Position numbers and translations under genes: made by a program. Below, in pieces: positions 34,221 through 45,879 of a stretch of 64,000 bases of DNA. Each line of letters begins with the position of its first letter. Within the stretch, counting starts at the first letter, position 1. The stretch comes from Quercus robur. Its lineage: Eukaryota > Streptophyta > Magnoliopsida > Fagales > Fagaceae. The notes beneath the pieces are model-generated. The model was not told where the DNA came from and searched no databases. It saw only the letters and a program-made list of their open reading frames with translations. The stretch lies in assembly GCF_932294415.1 (NCBI RefSeq), contig NC_065535.1:92706862-92770861 (forward strand), read 5' to 3'.

Positions 34221-34644
34221 AGGTAAATTGCAAATTATACTCCTAAAGTTTGGGGGTGTTTAGATTTTATATCCTGAAGTTTCAAAATTTGGACTCTATC
34301 TCTTGAAATTTTAAAATTTGGATTTTATCTCTTGAAATTTGGAGGTCTTTGGATTTTAAACCCTAACGTTTCAAAATTTGAATTTTACTCCTTAATTTTA
34401 GAAGTGTTTAGATTTTACTCCCTAAAATTTTGGGGTGTTTGGATTTTACACTCTAAAGTTTCAGAATTTAGGGATGTAAAATCCAAACACTTTGAAATTT
34501 TAGGGGATAAAATCCAAATTTTGAATTGTCAGGGTGTAATCCAAACACTCTTAAATTTTAGTTGGTAAAATTCAAATTCTGAATCTTCAAGGTATAAAAT
34601 TCAAACACCTTTAAATTTTAGGGATGTAATTTGCAATTTACCCT
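34221..34644. mobile_element. Foldback element built of inverted short tandem repeats
   Basis: The ends AGGTAAATTGCAAATTA and TAATTTGCAATTTACCCT (with one internal base difference) are inverted repeats. The left half is a degenerate tandem array with a period of about 35 bp of 'TTTGGATTTTAYCTCTTGAAATTT'-like units, and the right half carries the reverse complement, such as AAAATCCAAACACTTT. The turning point is near 34462. No coding capacity. Confidence 0.75.
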
Positions 34645-34888
34645 AATTAATGTATACCCAATACAAATCAAGTTGTGATGATGGTCTCTATTTTACAGGT
34701 AAAGTAGTGAAAATTTGATGTGAATAAAAAAATACTAATAATTAGTAAAAATATATCAATTAATGTTACAAACATATACATAATTCTATGCACGCTTTAA
34801 TAAATCAGTCGAAATAAAACTGCTAATATTCAAAATATAAATTAAAAAAAAGGAAAAAGGGAACAACATGGATAAATCCTAAAAAAAT

Positions 34889-35254
34889 AGGCAAAACTAC
34901 AATGTTGGTCCCTCAAGTTACATTGTGTGCGCAATTGGTCTCTTAAATTTCAAGTGAATGCAATTAGTCCCTCAAGTAGTGTTACTTATGTGGCTAACGG
35001 AATAATGACTTGGCATTTTTTTAATGATGTGACATTTTTTAATTAAGAAATTACTATAATTAGTTTTCACATTATTAAAAAAATGCCAAGTCATTATTTC
35101 GTTAACCACGTAAATAACATCACTAACGGCAGTTAATAAAAGGACTAATACAACTTATTTTTAAAACTTGAGCGACTAATTGTGCTCACTTGAAACTTAA
35201 GGGACCAATTGCGCACATAGAGGAAACTTGAGGGACCAACATTGTAGTTTCGCC
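34889..35254. mobile_element. Complete foldback MITE, ~366 bp
   Basis: The ends GGCAAAACTACAATGTTGG and CCAACATTGTAGTTTCGCC are inverted repeats with one mismatch. The arms continue with GTCCCTCAAGTT / AACTTGAGGGAC, and the centre pairs TGCCATTTTT-like blocks around 35030-35090. Related partial copies lie at 22690 and 26390. A Mutator-type MITE is likely; the target duplication is not clear. Confidence 0.8.
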
Positions 35255-35940
35255 AATTATTTAATTAAATTTCACCTCTAAGGAACTAGAGTAACCAATA
35301 GATAGTGTAAAATTTAATTTTGACTTGTTATAGATTAGGATTGGAACAAAAAAGGGCATATTATTTTTTAATCAATTTAGGTTTGTAGGATCATTGGTAG
35401 TTTATTATCGTATAGCAAGAAATTTGTTTGTCTATAGACTCCATACTATGCTTGTTTCAAAGATGATGGCTTAAGGCTTAATATATTATTATAACACATT
35501 CTGACATTAGTATAGTGGAGATAAGAGAGTTTACAAGTTTTTAAGCCTGAAGAATAAATTAAATATGTTACTGAAAATATTAAAAAAATGTGATTGAATT
35601 AAAGACGAGGAATTACACTACCAAATGTTTACACGCTAATGCTTTTCATGCAGAGAGTAACATACTCTTCAACCTCAATGAGAAATAAGCGAGCAACAAC
35701 AAAGACAAAAAATGGATCCCCAAAAATAGAGAAAAAAAGAAAAAGAAAGAACAAACACATAGAACTTAGGCCTAATTATTGAAGATTAGATTATACTAGC
35801 CTTTCTTTAAGTATAAAGAGAAAATACAATACTTGTGATATACTGTCTATTGAGGATGACATCATTATTCAGCCTCAAATTCGAATTCAACTGAATCACA
35901 TTGGAATTCAAGAGTTAAAGATATCGTAGAGATTTCCACA

Positions 35941-35969
35941 AAGAAGAAGAAGAAGAAGAAGAAGAAGAT
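35941..35969. repeat. (GAA)n microsatellite
   Basis: Trinucleotide run in the relic locus; the similar run at 44591-44626 sits in the matching position upstream of the intact gene. Confidence 0.9.
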
Positions 35970-36520
35970 AGAAATAATCACAGAAAAATCCCAGGAAACA
36001 TTATCTCCATCTATCTTGTTTAAAAAGAAGAAAAAGATAGAGGTAATCACAGTAAAATCCAAAGAGATTATCTCCGTCTATCTTGTTTGAAAAAGAAAAA
36101 AAAAAAGAAAAAGAAAAGAAGAAGAAGATAGAAATGATTATAATCTCCATCTTTTTTTTTTTTTTTTGAGAGTCAAAATCTCCATCTATTTTGTTTATCT
36201 TACTCCTGGTAGGGTGACGTGGTACTTTATTCTTACACATTTATAATGGACTCTACTAATTTATGATAGAATCCATAATAAATATGAGAAAAGGAAACAC
36301 CACATCACATACTCTAGGAGTACTTAATAATTTTCGGTTTATCTTCATTCTACCTTATTATTCAAATTCAAAATGTGTCACCTATAAATGTATCAATGCT
36401 ATTATAAATACAAGATCCTATCAAAAAAAAAAAAAAAAAAATTATAAATACAAGAAGCTTGATAAGGCAGAAAAGCATCACATATCCTACCTGCTTCCAA
36501 AAGCACCTTAGACGACCTTT

Positions 36521-36640
36521 AGGTCCTGTTTGGTAATGTTATTTTAGTAACGTTGTTAGTATTTTTTGAAAATACGTGTGGGTAAAAAATATGTAAAAAT
36601 ACGTGTAATATTATTTAAATACTGAAAATTATTGTTTAAA
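36521..36640. repeat. Partial MITE of the 'GTTTGG' family
   Basis: Starts GTCCTGTTTGGTAATG and continues with ACGTGT-containing AT-rich sequence. It resembles the left end of the foldback family seen at 48489 and 62995, with no right end recognised. Confidence 0.4.
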
Positions 36641-37665
36641 CATGGTAAGATATTGGTTTTGAATTTATGTTTTAGTAAAAAATTGGGTTGTACAAAAGTC
36701 ACATCCAAGTTTGTTGACTCCTTAAAAGGAATTGTCGTTATCTGTACTTGGCTAGCTTTCTCTCCCACCTTTTGTTTTTATCTCGTGCTCCCTCCATATT
36801 TTCGTTTTCCCAAGATTTGGTATAAAACTGTTTTTTTCTCTTTCTCTATGATTTTAATTTCTATCTTATTAAATAAGTGGGACATGCAATGAGGGCTAGA
36901 TTTTAAGTTTCCATATAGCATAAAAAATAGTATATATATAAATGGATAAAAATATGTATACATCATTTAGATTTTGGAGGAATACGGCTTCAAAAAAAAA
37001 AAAAAGATTTTGGAGGAATACTCATGAGGCAATTATTTGTAAGAAAAATGATAAAAGTATTATAAATTTTATTATGAAAGCGTTACAAACTAAAAAGTAA
37101 AAACAAAACTTATGAAAGCTCTTAAATTCTTAATTGCTTAATTAAAAAAGAATTAGAAATTTTATTATGAAAGCTTTACAACCTAAAAAGTAAAAACAAA
37201 ACTTATGTGATTGGTGCCAACATAACAAAATAAAACTCTTAATTTCTTAATTTAAAAAAAAAAACTTTTTTGATAAATTTTAATGCTTCAATGCATTCCC
37301 ATTACACTACCAAATGTTTATACGAGAATGATTTTTATACAGAGAGTAAGTGTGCGTTTGGGAAGCGCGTTTTGCGCTTCCTAGACGCACGTTTGCATTT
37401 TTGTGACTTTTTTTTTTTTTCAAAGCCAGAACTTTTGACTTTTCTCTTGTGAACAGTTAGGGATGGCAATTTTTATCCATATCCATGAATCCACCCATTA
37501 CCCATCTTATTTGGATAAGTCTTAACCCAACCCATTTGAATATTTGGGTTAAATGGGTAAAGACTCATTTGGTTATTTAATTAGATGGGTCTAAATGGAT
37601 AATCCCACTAATATCCACTAAACTCATCTAAAATTTAAATAAACAACATAAAATCTAAATTTCTA

Positions 37666-39398
37666 GAAAATGACTAAAATACCCCTAAAACTTAAAAAAA
37701 TGACCAAAATACTACCAAAACCCAAAAAATGACCAAAATACCCTCGAAACCTAAAAAATGACCAAAATACCCCCCAAAACCTAAAAATTACCAAAATACC
37801 CTCAAAACCAAAAAAATGACCAAAATATCCTTGAAACCCAAAAAATGACCAAAATACCCTCAAAACCCAACAAATGACCAAAATACCCCCCGGAACCTAA
37901 AAATTACCAAAATACCCCCAAAATCCAAAAAATGACCAAAATACCTCTGAAACCCAAAAAATGACCAAAATACCCCTAAAACCTAAAAATTACTAAAATA
38001 CCACCAAAACCCAAAAAACTGACCAAAATACCCTTGAAACCTAAAAATGACCAAAATACCTCCAAAACCCAAAAAATAACCAAAATACCCCTGAAACCCA
38101 AAAAAATGACCAAAATACTCCCAAAACTCAAAAAATGACCAAAATACCTCTGAAGCCCAAAAAATGACCAAAATACCCCTAAAACCTAAAAATGACCAAA
38201 ATACCTCCAAAACCCAAAAAATGACAAAAATACCCTCGAAACCCAAAAAATGACCAAAATACCCCCAAAACCCACAAAATGACCAAAATACCCCTAAAAC
38301 CTAAAAATTACTAAAATACCACCAAAACCCAAAAACTGACCAAAATACCCTCGAAACCTAAAAATGACCAAAATACCTCCAAAACCCAAAAAATAACCAA
38401 AATACCCCTGAAACCCAAAAAAATGACCAAAATACTCCTAAAACCCAAAAAATGACCAAAATACCCCTAAAACCTAAAAATGACCAAAATACCTCCAAAA
38501 CCCAAAAAATGACCAAAATTCCCCCAAAACCCAAAAAATGACCAACATACCCCCAAAACCCACAAAATGACCAAAATACCTCCAAAATCTCTAAAATGAG
38601 CAAAATATCTCCCAAAACCTCTCAAATGTCCAAAATATCTCCAAAACCCAAAAAACTAACCAAAATACCCTCAAAACCCAAAAAATGACCAAAATACCCC
38701 CAAAACCCCCAAAATGAGAAAAATACCTCCAAAACCTCTAAAATGAGCAAAATACCCCCCCCCAAAACCTCTAAAATGTCCAAAATATCCTCAAAACCCA
38801 AAAATTACCAAAATACCCTAAAAACCCAAAAAATGACCAAAATACCCCCTAAACCTTAAAAATGACCGAAATACCTTTGAAACCTTAAAATTACCAAAAA
38901 TACCCCCGAAACCTAAAAAATGACCAAAATACCTCTGAAACCTGTAAAATGATTAAAATACCCCAAGACCTAAAAAAATGACTAAAATAACCCCAAAACC
39001 TATTACAATGACCAAAATACCCCCAAAAACCTAAAAAAATGACCAAAATACCCCCAAAACCTAACAATGACCAAAATACGCCATAAACCTAAAAAATTAC
39101 CAAAATACTCCTTAAACCTAAAAATTACCAAAATACTCCATAAACCTAAAAAATGACCGAAATACCTCTAAAACCTAAAAAATAACTGAAATACCCCAGA
39201 AACCTAAAAAAATTACCAAAATACCCTGAAACCTAAAAAATGATCGAAATACCCCCAAAAACCTAAAAAAAATGATCAAAATAACCCCAAAACCTAAAAA
39301 TATGATCGATAAAAACCCATGAAACCCAAATTATGACGAAAATGCCCCTAAACATGTAAGATGACCAAAATACACCTGAAACATCTAAAATTACCAAA
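37666..39398. repeat. Minisatellite, left arm (~29-bp units)
   Basis: About 58 tandem units of the pattern ATGACCAAAATACC followed by CCMAAACCYAAAAA, 28-31 bp each. Units are most alike at 37.7-38.7 kb and drift towards the centre. Long open frames on the minus strand are by-products of the period and composition. Confidence 0.92.
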
Positions 39399-40540
39399 AT
39401 AGAGGTTTCAGGGTATTTTGGATGTTTCAAGGATATTTTTGACAAATTAAAGGTTCTAAGAGTCTTTCATTCATTTTATAGGTTTCGAGGGAATTTCGGT
39501 AATTTTTTAGGTTTCGGGGTTATTTTGATCATCTTTTAAATTCTAAGGGTATTTTAGCCATTTTTTAGGTTACAAGGGCATTTCTGTCATCTTTTAGTTT
39601 TAGGGTTATTTCGGTAAATTTCTAGGGTTCAGAAGTATTTTGGTAATTTTTAGGTTTTGGGGTATTTCGGTAATTTTTTAGGTTTTGGTGGTATTTTGGT
39701 CATTTTTAGGTTTTGAGGGTATTTCGGTCATTTTTCGGGTTTCAAGGGTACTTGGTATTTTTTGAGTTTCGGGGCTATTTTGGTATTTTTTGAGGTTTTG
39801 GGGGTATTTTGGTCATTTTTAGGTTTTGGGGGTATTTTGGTAATTTTTTGGGTTTTGAGGGTATTTTGGTAATTTTTAGGTTTTGGGGGTATTTTGGTCA
39901 GTTTTTGGATTTCAGGGCTATTTTGGTAATTTTTTAGGTTTCGAGGTATTTTGGTCATTTTTTGGGTTTCGAGGGTATTTTGGCAATTTTTTGGGTTTTG
40001 GAAGTATTTTGGTCATTTTTAGGTTTCGGGGGTATTTTGGTAATTTTTTGGGTTTCGGGTGTATTTTGGTAATTTTTAGGTTTTGGGGGTATTTTGGTCA
40101 TTTTTTGAGTTTTGGGGGTACTTTGGTCATTTTTTGGGTTTCGGAGGTATTTTGGTCATTTTTAGGTTTTAATGGTATTTTGGTCATTTTTTGGGGTTTT
40201 AAGGGTATTTTGGTCATTTTTTGGGGTTTGGGGGTATTTTGGTCATTTTTTAGGTTTTGGGGGGTATTTTGGTCATTTTTTGAGTTTTGGGGGGTATTTT
40301 GGTCATTTTAGTGGGTTTTAAGCATATTTGGTGATTTTAGAGATATCAGGGGTATTTTGGTCATTTTAGAGGTTTCATGGGTATTTTGGGATAATTTTAG
40401 AGATTTTTGGGATAATTTTGGATGTCCAAGGGTATATTGGTAATTTTGGAAGATTAGGGGTATTTACATCATTTTAGGTATTTATGGGTATTTTGGAGGT
40501 CAAGAGGGTATTTCAAGTAGTTTTAGAGGTATTTGGGTCA
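39399..40540. repeat. Minisatellite, right arm (inverse units)
   Basis: About 38 units in the reverse-complement orientation, such as GGGTATTTTGGTCATTTTT with TAGGTTTYGG. The switch from AATTACCAAAATA to GAGGTTTCAGGGTATTTT is abrupt near 39399. A transcript across both arms would fold into a hairpin over 1 kb long. Open frames on the plus strand (for example 39883-40311, GILVIFWV-like repeats) are not credible genes. Confidence 0.92.
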
Positions 40541-40955
40541 TATTGGGTTAAATGGGTGGGTTACTAATTAAATGGGTTGGGTTGGTAATGGATAATTAAT
40601 TTATATATAAACGGGTCATAAATGGATAAATGGGTAATTATACACCTAACCCATTTATAACCCAACCCGCCCATTTGCCACCCCTATGAACAGTACATCC
40701 ATGCATTGTTCACGGAACCTACAAACATCAATTTTCAGTAACTTTTTCATTAAAAATGGGTCCCACGGTACTATTCACACATTTAAAAATTATTTTGCTA
40801 CAGTGTCTTTCAGTTTCCAGCTGTATCCAAACGGACCTAGAAACTCTTTAAACTCAATGAGAAATAAGGGAGAAACAGCAAAGGCAAAAAATGGAGACCC
40901 AAAAAAAAAAAAGAACAGACACATATAACTTAGGCCTCATTAACAAAGAAAAGCT

Positions 40956-43900
40956 TCAATAGCTCTGTGTGTAACCTCCCATGTTGTAAGGATTGTGTTG
41001 CTGCATCTTTGCAATTCCAAGCTGTCCTTGCATCCCATCCTTAGCATACTGCTGCCACATCAATTGTTCATCCACCAACAGCCTCTGCTTCTTCTCCATA
41101 TCTGACATTTGCACGTAAGGCGGCGGTGCCACTGCCAATGAGGCTGCAAAAGGGTCTGCACTACTAGTAATAGCTGAGCTGCCTTCGGGTGATGCTGGTG
41201 CCGGCAATGCTAGCATTGCTGGCCTTCCAGCTGAACCAAGTGCAACACTGCTTGCACTTCCAGTAACCCCAGAGCCAGGACCCTGAATTGCTGCATTTGT
41301 TTCTGCCTGTTTATACATGCCATCAAGCAATAGCATGTCAAAACCACCTGGAAGTGATGGCTTCTGCCCTGACAGATTGCTCGCTGATTGTACCAATGTT
41401 GATTCCCAGTCTGCATTCTCATCATTGAAGGCTTCCCATGCAAGAGCTGGTGCTTGATTTGTTGGTTGTGCACCCCCATCAAATAAGGCTAAGGCTAATT
41501 TATCAGCATGTTCTTCACTAGTAATTGTACCTTCTCCTAAGTTCAACAAATCACCTTCTTGTTGTGTAATTTTGGTTTCTTTTTCCTCTTTCTTTATTGG
41601 TTCTACTTCCTTTTTCTCTTCCACAACTGAGGTTTCAACAAAACCCTCTGGTGGTGGCAGAGCCTTTATAGCATTCATATCTTCTACATTTTCTTCCACA
41701 GGCACTTCCTTTTGCTCCTCTTGTTGAGGCTTTGATTTTTTGCATTCTGCCAAAGCTGACTTGTCTCTTATGAATTCGTCCATTATCTCAAGTTTTTTTC
41801 GGGTAATCTTCTCAAGCTCTGGGTACTCAGAAGAGCGTGCAATCCCAATGCTCTTGCTCCAGGCATAGAACATGTCGAGCTCATCAAACTGTTTGCCAAC
41901 TCGGCAAAACATCTCGTGGATCTTCACACAGTCTTGGACCTCTTGCTCCATGAAGCGGTCTACTAAGATACCCATTATTTCTGTTATGTCATAGTATATT
42001 TGGAAACTCTCTTTCACAATGGGGTAGAGAGCCACTATCACAACTCGGCTGTTCTTTGCTTCACCTGCTCCAATCCAGAAAATTATCATATTTATAATCA
42101 CTAGTGCCGATTGCACCAAAGTATGAGTAATGCAATACAAAACATATTTCACAGTTACTTAAATAACTAATTGTAATTGGAGCAACATAACTTTCATCTA
42201 GGTTCTCCATTGACACTATACACCATTAATCACAATAAGCCATATCATTAATAATAAAAAAGTTGTAAAAATTATTGTGTTTAAAGAATTATTGACAAAA
42301 TAGTTACGTTGACGAATGAAAAATGAAAACATTGAAAAAGCTTAGACAATAGTCTCTTAATCCTATCATATCATTGGCACGGCACTAAAGATGAACATAT
42401 CTAGTAGTGGTACATTGATTAGATCTTCTAAAGTTTTTAAGGGAACTTTATTATATTGTAGAGAGTTTCGAGAACCTTATCCTGTCTTTTCATTTTAAAA
42501 TAAGTGAATTGGATCTTGTAACGTGTCATTAACATTTAAACAATTATTGACTAATATCATTTCAGAATTATTTAAATTATAGATAATCTGACAAAATTAA
42601 ATTTGTATCTTTTAAAATGAATGGTTTGAATTTTGAGAAATTAATGGTGCAATTATTCTAAGAACTTCTAGAAAATCCTAATACGTGGCAGGGCCGGCTC
42701 AACTATATAGACAATTGAGGCAGTTGCCTAAGGCCTCCAAATGGAAGAAGATTGCCTCTATTAAGAGCTTTTCACTAAGCAAAAAAATAATAGATATGTC
42801 CCAAAATTTTTAAACAACAAAAATTAGTATTTTTCTTGAAAAGAATAATAGTAGGGACAAAACAAAAATCACACTTCTTTAGAACTTACTTATTGTAATG
42901 CACTCAATGCTAATCCATTCAATGCGGTCAATACTTTTTATTTAGATTTAGCTTTTAACTCTTTTTACATGTTATGTGTATAGAAGGAAAAAAAGAAGAA
43001 GTTCTTTATTAGTTAGTTTTGGCTTCCCCAACATGTATTGTACAAAAGCAAAATAATTTTTTTATTTAGTCAGCTAGTTTTCTAAGTTTCCATCTTTTAT
43101 ACATTGTGTTACCTGTGTACTAATCTTTATAGCAAAATCAGATATGCTTCTAGGCTAGATGAGATTACAGTAAAATGTATAAGATCTCTTTTCATTTATC
43201 ACATAAACTTAATTATTAATTTTACATTTCAAAAGATGCAGAAAAATAAATGTTTAATTAATAATAATATTAAAAATTAAAAAAATATTATTTAATTAAT
43301 ATTTAAATATAAAAAAGGCCCTTATATATAGTTGTGGACTTGGGCTCGGAAATGTATTGAGCCGTCCCTGATACGTGGTAAACAAACATACATGCATTTG
43401 AATACAGTGAGCATTCATAACAAAATGGTAATGGTGCACATTAATACAAACCTGTAGGGCGACATGCTAAGAGTCGCTCAAGAAGCTGTTGCAAATGCTG
43501 CATCCTTGAAAATATAAGTTCATTCTTCATCTCACGCACTGGTGTAGCTCTTGGAGGTGCCTGGTTATGTTGGCTAGCTTCCTCATCATCATCTTCTAAT
43601 GCGAAAGCACTGCGTTTTCCCCTCCGGCTTTGCATCCTAAACTCAAGCCTTTCATCAAGATACAATGCATACGTTCTTACAAACGAAGAATAATCCCATG
43701 AATTTGAATGTGTAATGTCGCGGAAATCTGACAAGTTAAGAAGACGCGTGCCGCGCCTAGTTGAGAAAAAGATTTCTTGCTCATACGCAGGATCACCATC
43801 AGAGAGTAGCCTTTGGATCAACATAAGTGTTTTAAGTGCCACAATCCAATTCTTAGTCTTGCTGAGGCGCCTAGAGAGGGTGTTCACACAAGAGCTTATA

Positions 43901-44097
43901 TATGCACGTGAATAGCATGTTAAGCTAAGTATTTCACGTATGTGTCTCTCTTCTGCTGGGTATTCATCGTGTCTTGTTGCCTTCACAATGGCTACTTCAA
44001 GGTCTCCTAGTGAGTTACTGCTTCCAACTTTTGCTAGGCTTATGCTGGTCTGGTCCTTCACTGCTCCTATGGCTTTTCTGATTGTGCTTGGAGCCAT
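40956..44097 (-). CDS. Clathrin assembly protein with ANTH domain (AP180/PICALM2 type)
   Basis: Binds phosphoinositides through the ANTH domain and recruits clathrin and cargo for endocytosis or post-Golgi traffic. Two coding exons, 44097-43452 and 42064-40956, joined in phase 1 over a 1387-nt GT-AG intron, give 584 codons. The start MAPSTIRKAIGAVKDQTSIS is typical of the PICALM2 group (Arabidopsis At2g25430 and At4g32285 as I recall). ANTH features follow: LEVAIVKATRHDEYP, LSRRLSKTKNWIVALKTLML, DFRDITHS, FVRTYALYLDERLE, then ESFQIYYDITEIMGILVDRF in exon 2. The C-terminus is an unstructured, Ala/Gln-rich tail with DLLNLGEG (clathrin-box-like), SADPF near residue 520 (adaptor-ear binding) and NPYNMGGY at the end. 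Intact; a hAT element sits in the intron. A relic of a second copy lies at 35.6-36.9 kb. Confidence 0.95.
42689..43370. mobile_element. 682-bp hAT element in the clathrin-adaptor intron
   Basis: Termini CAGGGCCGGCTCAA and TTGAGCCGTCCCTG are inverted repeats with one mismatch. ATACGTGG flanks both sides (42681-42688 and 43371-43378), a perfect 8-bp duplication. AT-rich interior with no transposase. It makes up about half of the intron. Confidence 0.92.
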
Positions 44098-44590
44098 GGA
44101 TTTATAAAGGTCAGAAATATGGTTATTTTGTTTTCACTTGGTGAGGCTGATCTGACAAAACAAAAACTTCATTATAATGGTTTTTGAGTGATATGCAAAT
44201 CATCAAATATGAAAAACTAATTCAAATATTAATTTATTATATTGTTAAGGTGACACTAATCACATTAATTGTCATACCAGTTTATACACATTTTGTAAAA
44301 TTGGATTCATTCATGCATTCATATACAAAAAGATGACATTTATACTAGCTTTTATTAAGTACAATCCGTAGCATGCATAAAAGAGAAAATACTACAATAT
44401 TTGTGATACACCAGGTGTTAATGATGACACCATGATGTATTAACGTAATTATAAGTACAAAAACCTTAACCATTAATCTAGTAAGGCAAAAAAGCATTAT
44501 CACATCCCCTGGTTTATCTCTTTACACCAATTCAATGAAATGAATGGCCTATCCCACCAACACATAATCCTGCAAACACACAGACACCAA

Positions 44591-44626
44591 AAGAAGAAGA
44601 AGAAGAAGAAGAAGAAGAAGAAGAAG
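44591..44626. repeat. (GAA)12 microsatellite
   Basis: Uninterrupted trinucleotide run about 500 bp upstream of the clathrin-adaptor start codon. Confidence 0.95.
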
Positions 44627-45879
44627 ATATCCTACCTGCTTCCGAAAGCACCTTAGACGATCTTCCTCAATCTTTAGAATGGTTGAGAATTTTTATTTTT
44701 TTTGGAATTTATATTGTAGTACAAGCTTAAATTGTACAACAGTCAAATCGAAGTTTGTTTTCCAGCTAAAAGAAAAAATTCCATAGGCGGCAGCTAGCTG
44801 CTGTTAAAAGGATTGTTGTTCTCTCATCTCTATACGTAGCTCCCTTCTCTTCTCCCTTTTCCTTTCGTTTTTGTCTAATGCTCTCTTCTTATTTTCCATC
44901 TTTTTGTTCCTCCGATTGCCAAGGATTAATTACACCCTCCTTATTTCAATGGACCATGCATAAGCCTTAATTTTAGCATGAAAACATGGAAATTTGATGG
45001 GAGATAATGATCCATATGGCACTTTGATATTTGATACAGTTAAAAGTGTTTGACTCAATGATTAAAAATCATAGGCCTCTTTTTTTTTTTTTTTTTTTTC
45101 TTTTTTTTTAATGAACTTAAAATTTTAGGTACAGTTAATTCTTTAAGTGTTATACATTAGAATCGCCAATTAACTTCAATAATTTAAACCACATGATTAA
45201 GTTTGTTTATTAGTTAATACAATAATGTAGTTGAATTCAATTAAAAGAAATTTAAGATATAGCATTTAAGAAATTGTAATTAAAGTTTGTCTTAAAATAA
45301 ATTTATACGTTTTTCTGTTGTCAAAACCCTTTGACCCTTTCAACCTTGTTATGACCACAAAAAATTTGTAAGTGAATAATTACTTCTAGAATATAAATCC
45401 TCCATTTCATTTTATGTGTTCCGCTTTATATTCTACCAATCAAAACTTGTCAGAGAAGATTTGTATTCATTAATACTGTAACATACATGTTCAACTTTCC
45501 ATGGAAAACAAATTTACATCATATATGTAGGGTTGGCCTTTTGAACTTTCAAGTGACAAACTCGAGTGAATCTGAAGAATCATGCAAAAGGATATTTAGT
45601 AAAAAAAATTAAGAGGAAGAAAAGAAACAATTTATCCGAAAAGAAGGAGGAGGAGAGAAGAATAAAGAACTGAGGTAAAACGTGGAAACATATGGAGTTT
45701 ATTTTATTTATTTATGAACACATATGAGGCTTTGCACAAGCACCACTATGCCCCTGAAAGTGAAATATGAAAAAGGAAAACAAAAAGTCTCATGGATCTT
45801 GCAAATCAAGTGATAGTTTAGGATAAATATTTAAAATTTACCCAAACTTTATAACAATAAAAAATATAAAAACCAAGTT

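Larger units (their letters stand above)
35611..36900 (-). pseudogene. Relic of a duplicated clathrin-adaptor locus, coding region missing
   Basis: 35611-35785 matches the 3' flank of the ANTH gene: AATTACACTACCAAATGTTT resembles 37298-37317, and CTCAATGAGAAATAAG then ACTTAGGCCTAATTA resemble 40853-40940. From about 35791 the sequence instead matches the ANTH gene's 5' flank from 44339 on: TTATACTAGC, AGAGAAAATAC, CTTGTGATA, then TATCCTACCTGCTTCC with AGCACCTTAGACGA at 36485-36515 (44627-44660), and weaker similarity to about 36890. The 3142-bp coding interval and about 240 bp of upstream sequence are absent at the joint. The simplest reading is a tandem copy that lost its gene by deletion; the ORFs here are not coding. 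Confidence 0.6.
37458..40686. mobile_element. 3.2-kb hAT-like element filled by an inverted minisatellite
   Basis: Termini TAGGGATGGCAA (37458) and TTGCCACCCCTA (ending 40686) are inverted repeats with one mismatch. They are flanked by TGAACAGT at 37450-37457 and 40687-40694, a perfect 8-bp target duplication typical of hAT transposons. Subterminal zones of about 200 and 140 bp are rich in ATGGGT/ACCCAT phrases. The interior is a tandem array in two opposing orientations. No transposase is present, so it moved, if by transposition, with help in trans. Confidence 0.88.
37349..40838. mobile_element. Older MITE interrupted by the hAT-like element
   Basis: The left part (37349-37457) starts GTGCGTTTGGGAAGC and the right part (40687-40838) ends TATCCAAACGGACCTAG. 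These are complementary termini, and the two parts join across the duplicated TGAACAGT. The right part has AACAGTACATCC and TCACACATTTAAAAATTATT, which also occur in the copy at 60423-60690. Without the insert the MITE is about 250 bp. Confidence 0.7.

Noticed and set aside
37666..39398. CRISPR-like look of the regular repeats
   Set aside because: Units abut with no unique spacers and the genome is eukaryotic; it is a minisatellite.
37663..40311. Long open frames with repeated GILVIFWV-like peptide in the minisatellite
   Set aside because: Both arms give similar hydrophobic frames only because the 29-bp unit lacks stops in some phases; there is no start context, no family and the frame drifts between units.
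41210..41482. Second minus-strand frame inside the clathrin-adaptor exon 2
   Set aside because: Shadow of the Gln/Ala-rich coding frame.
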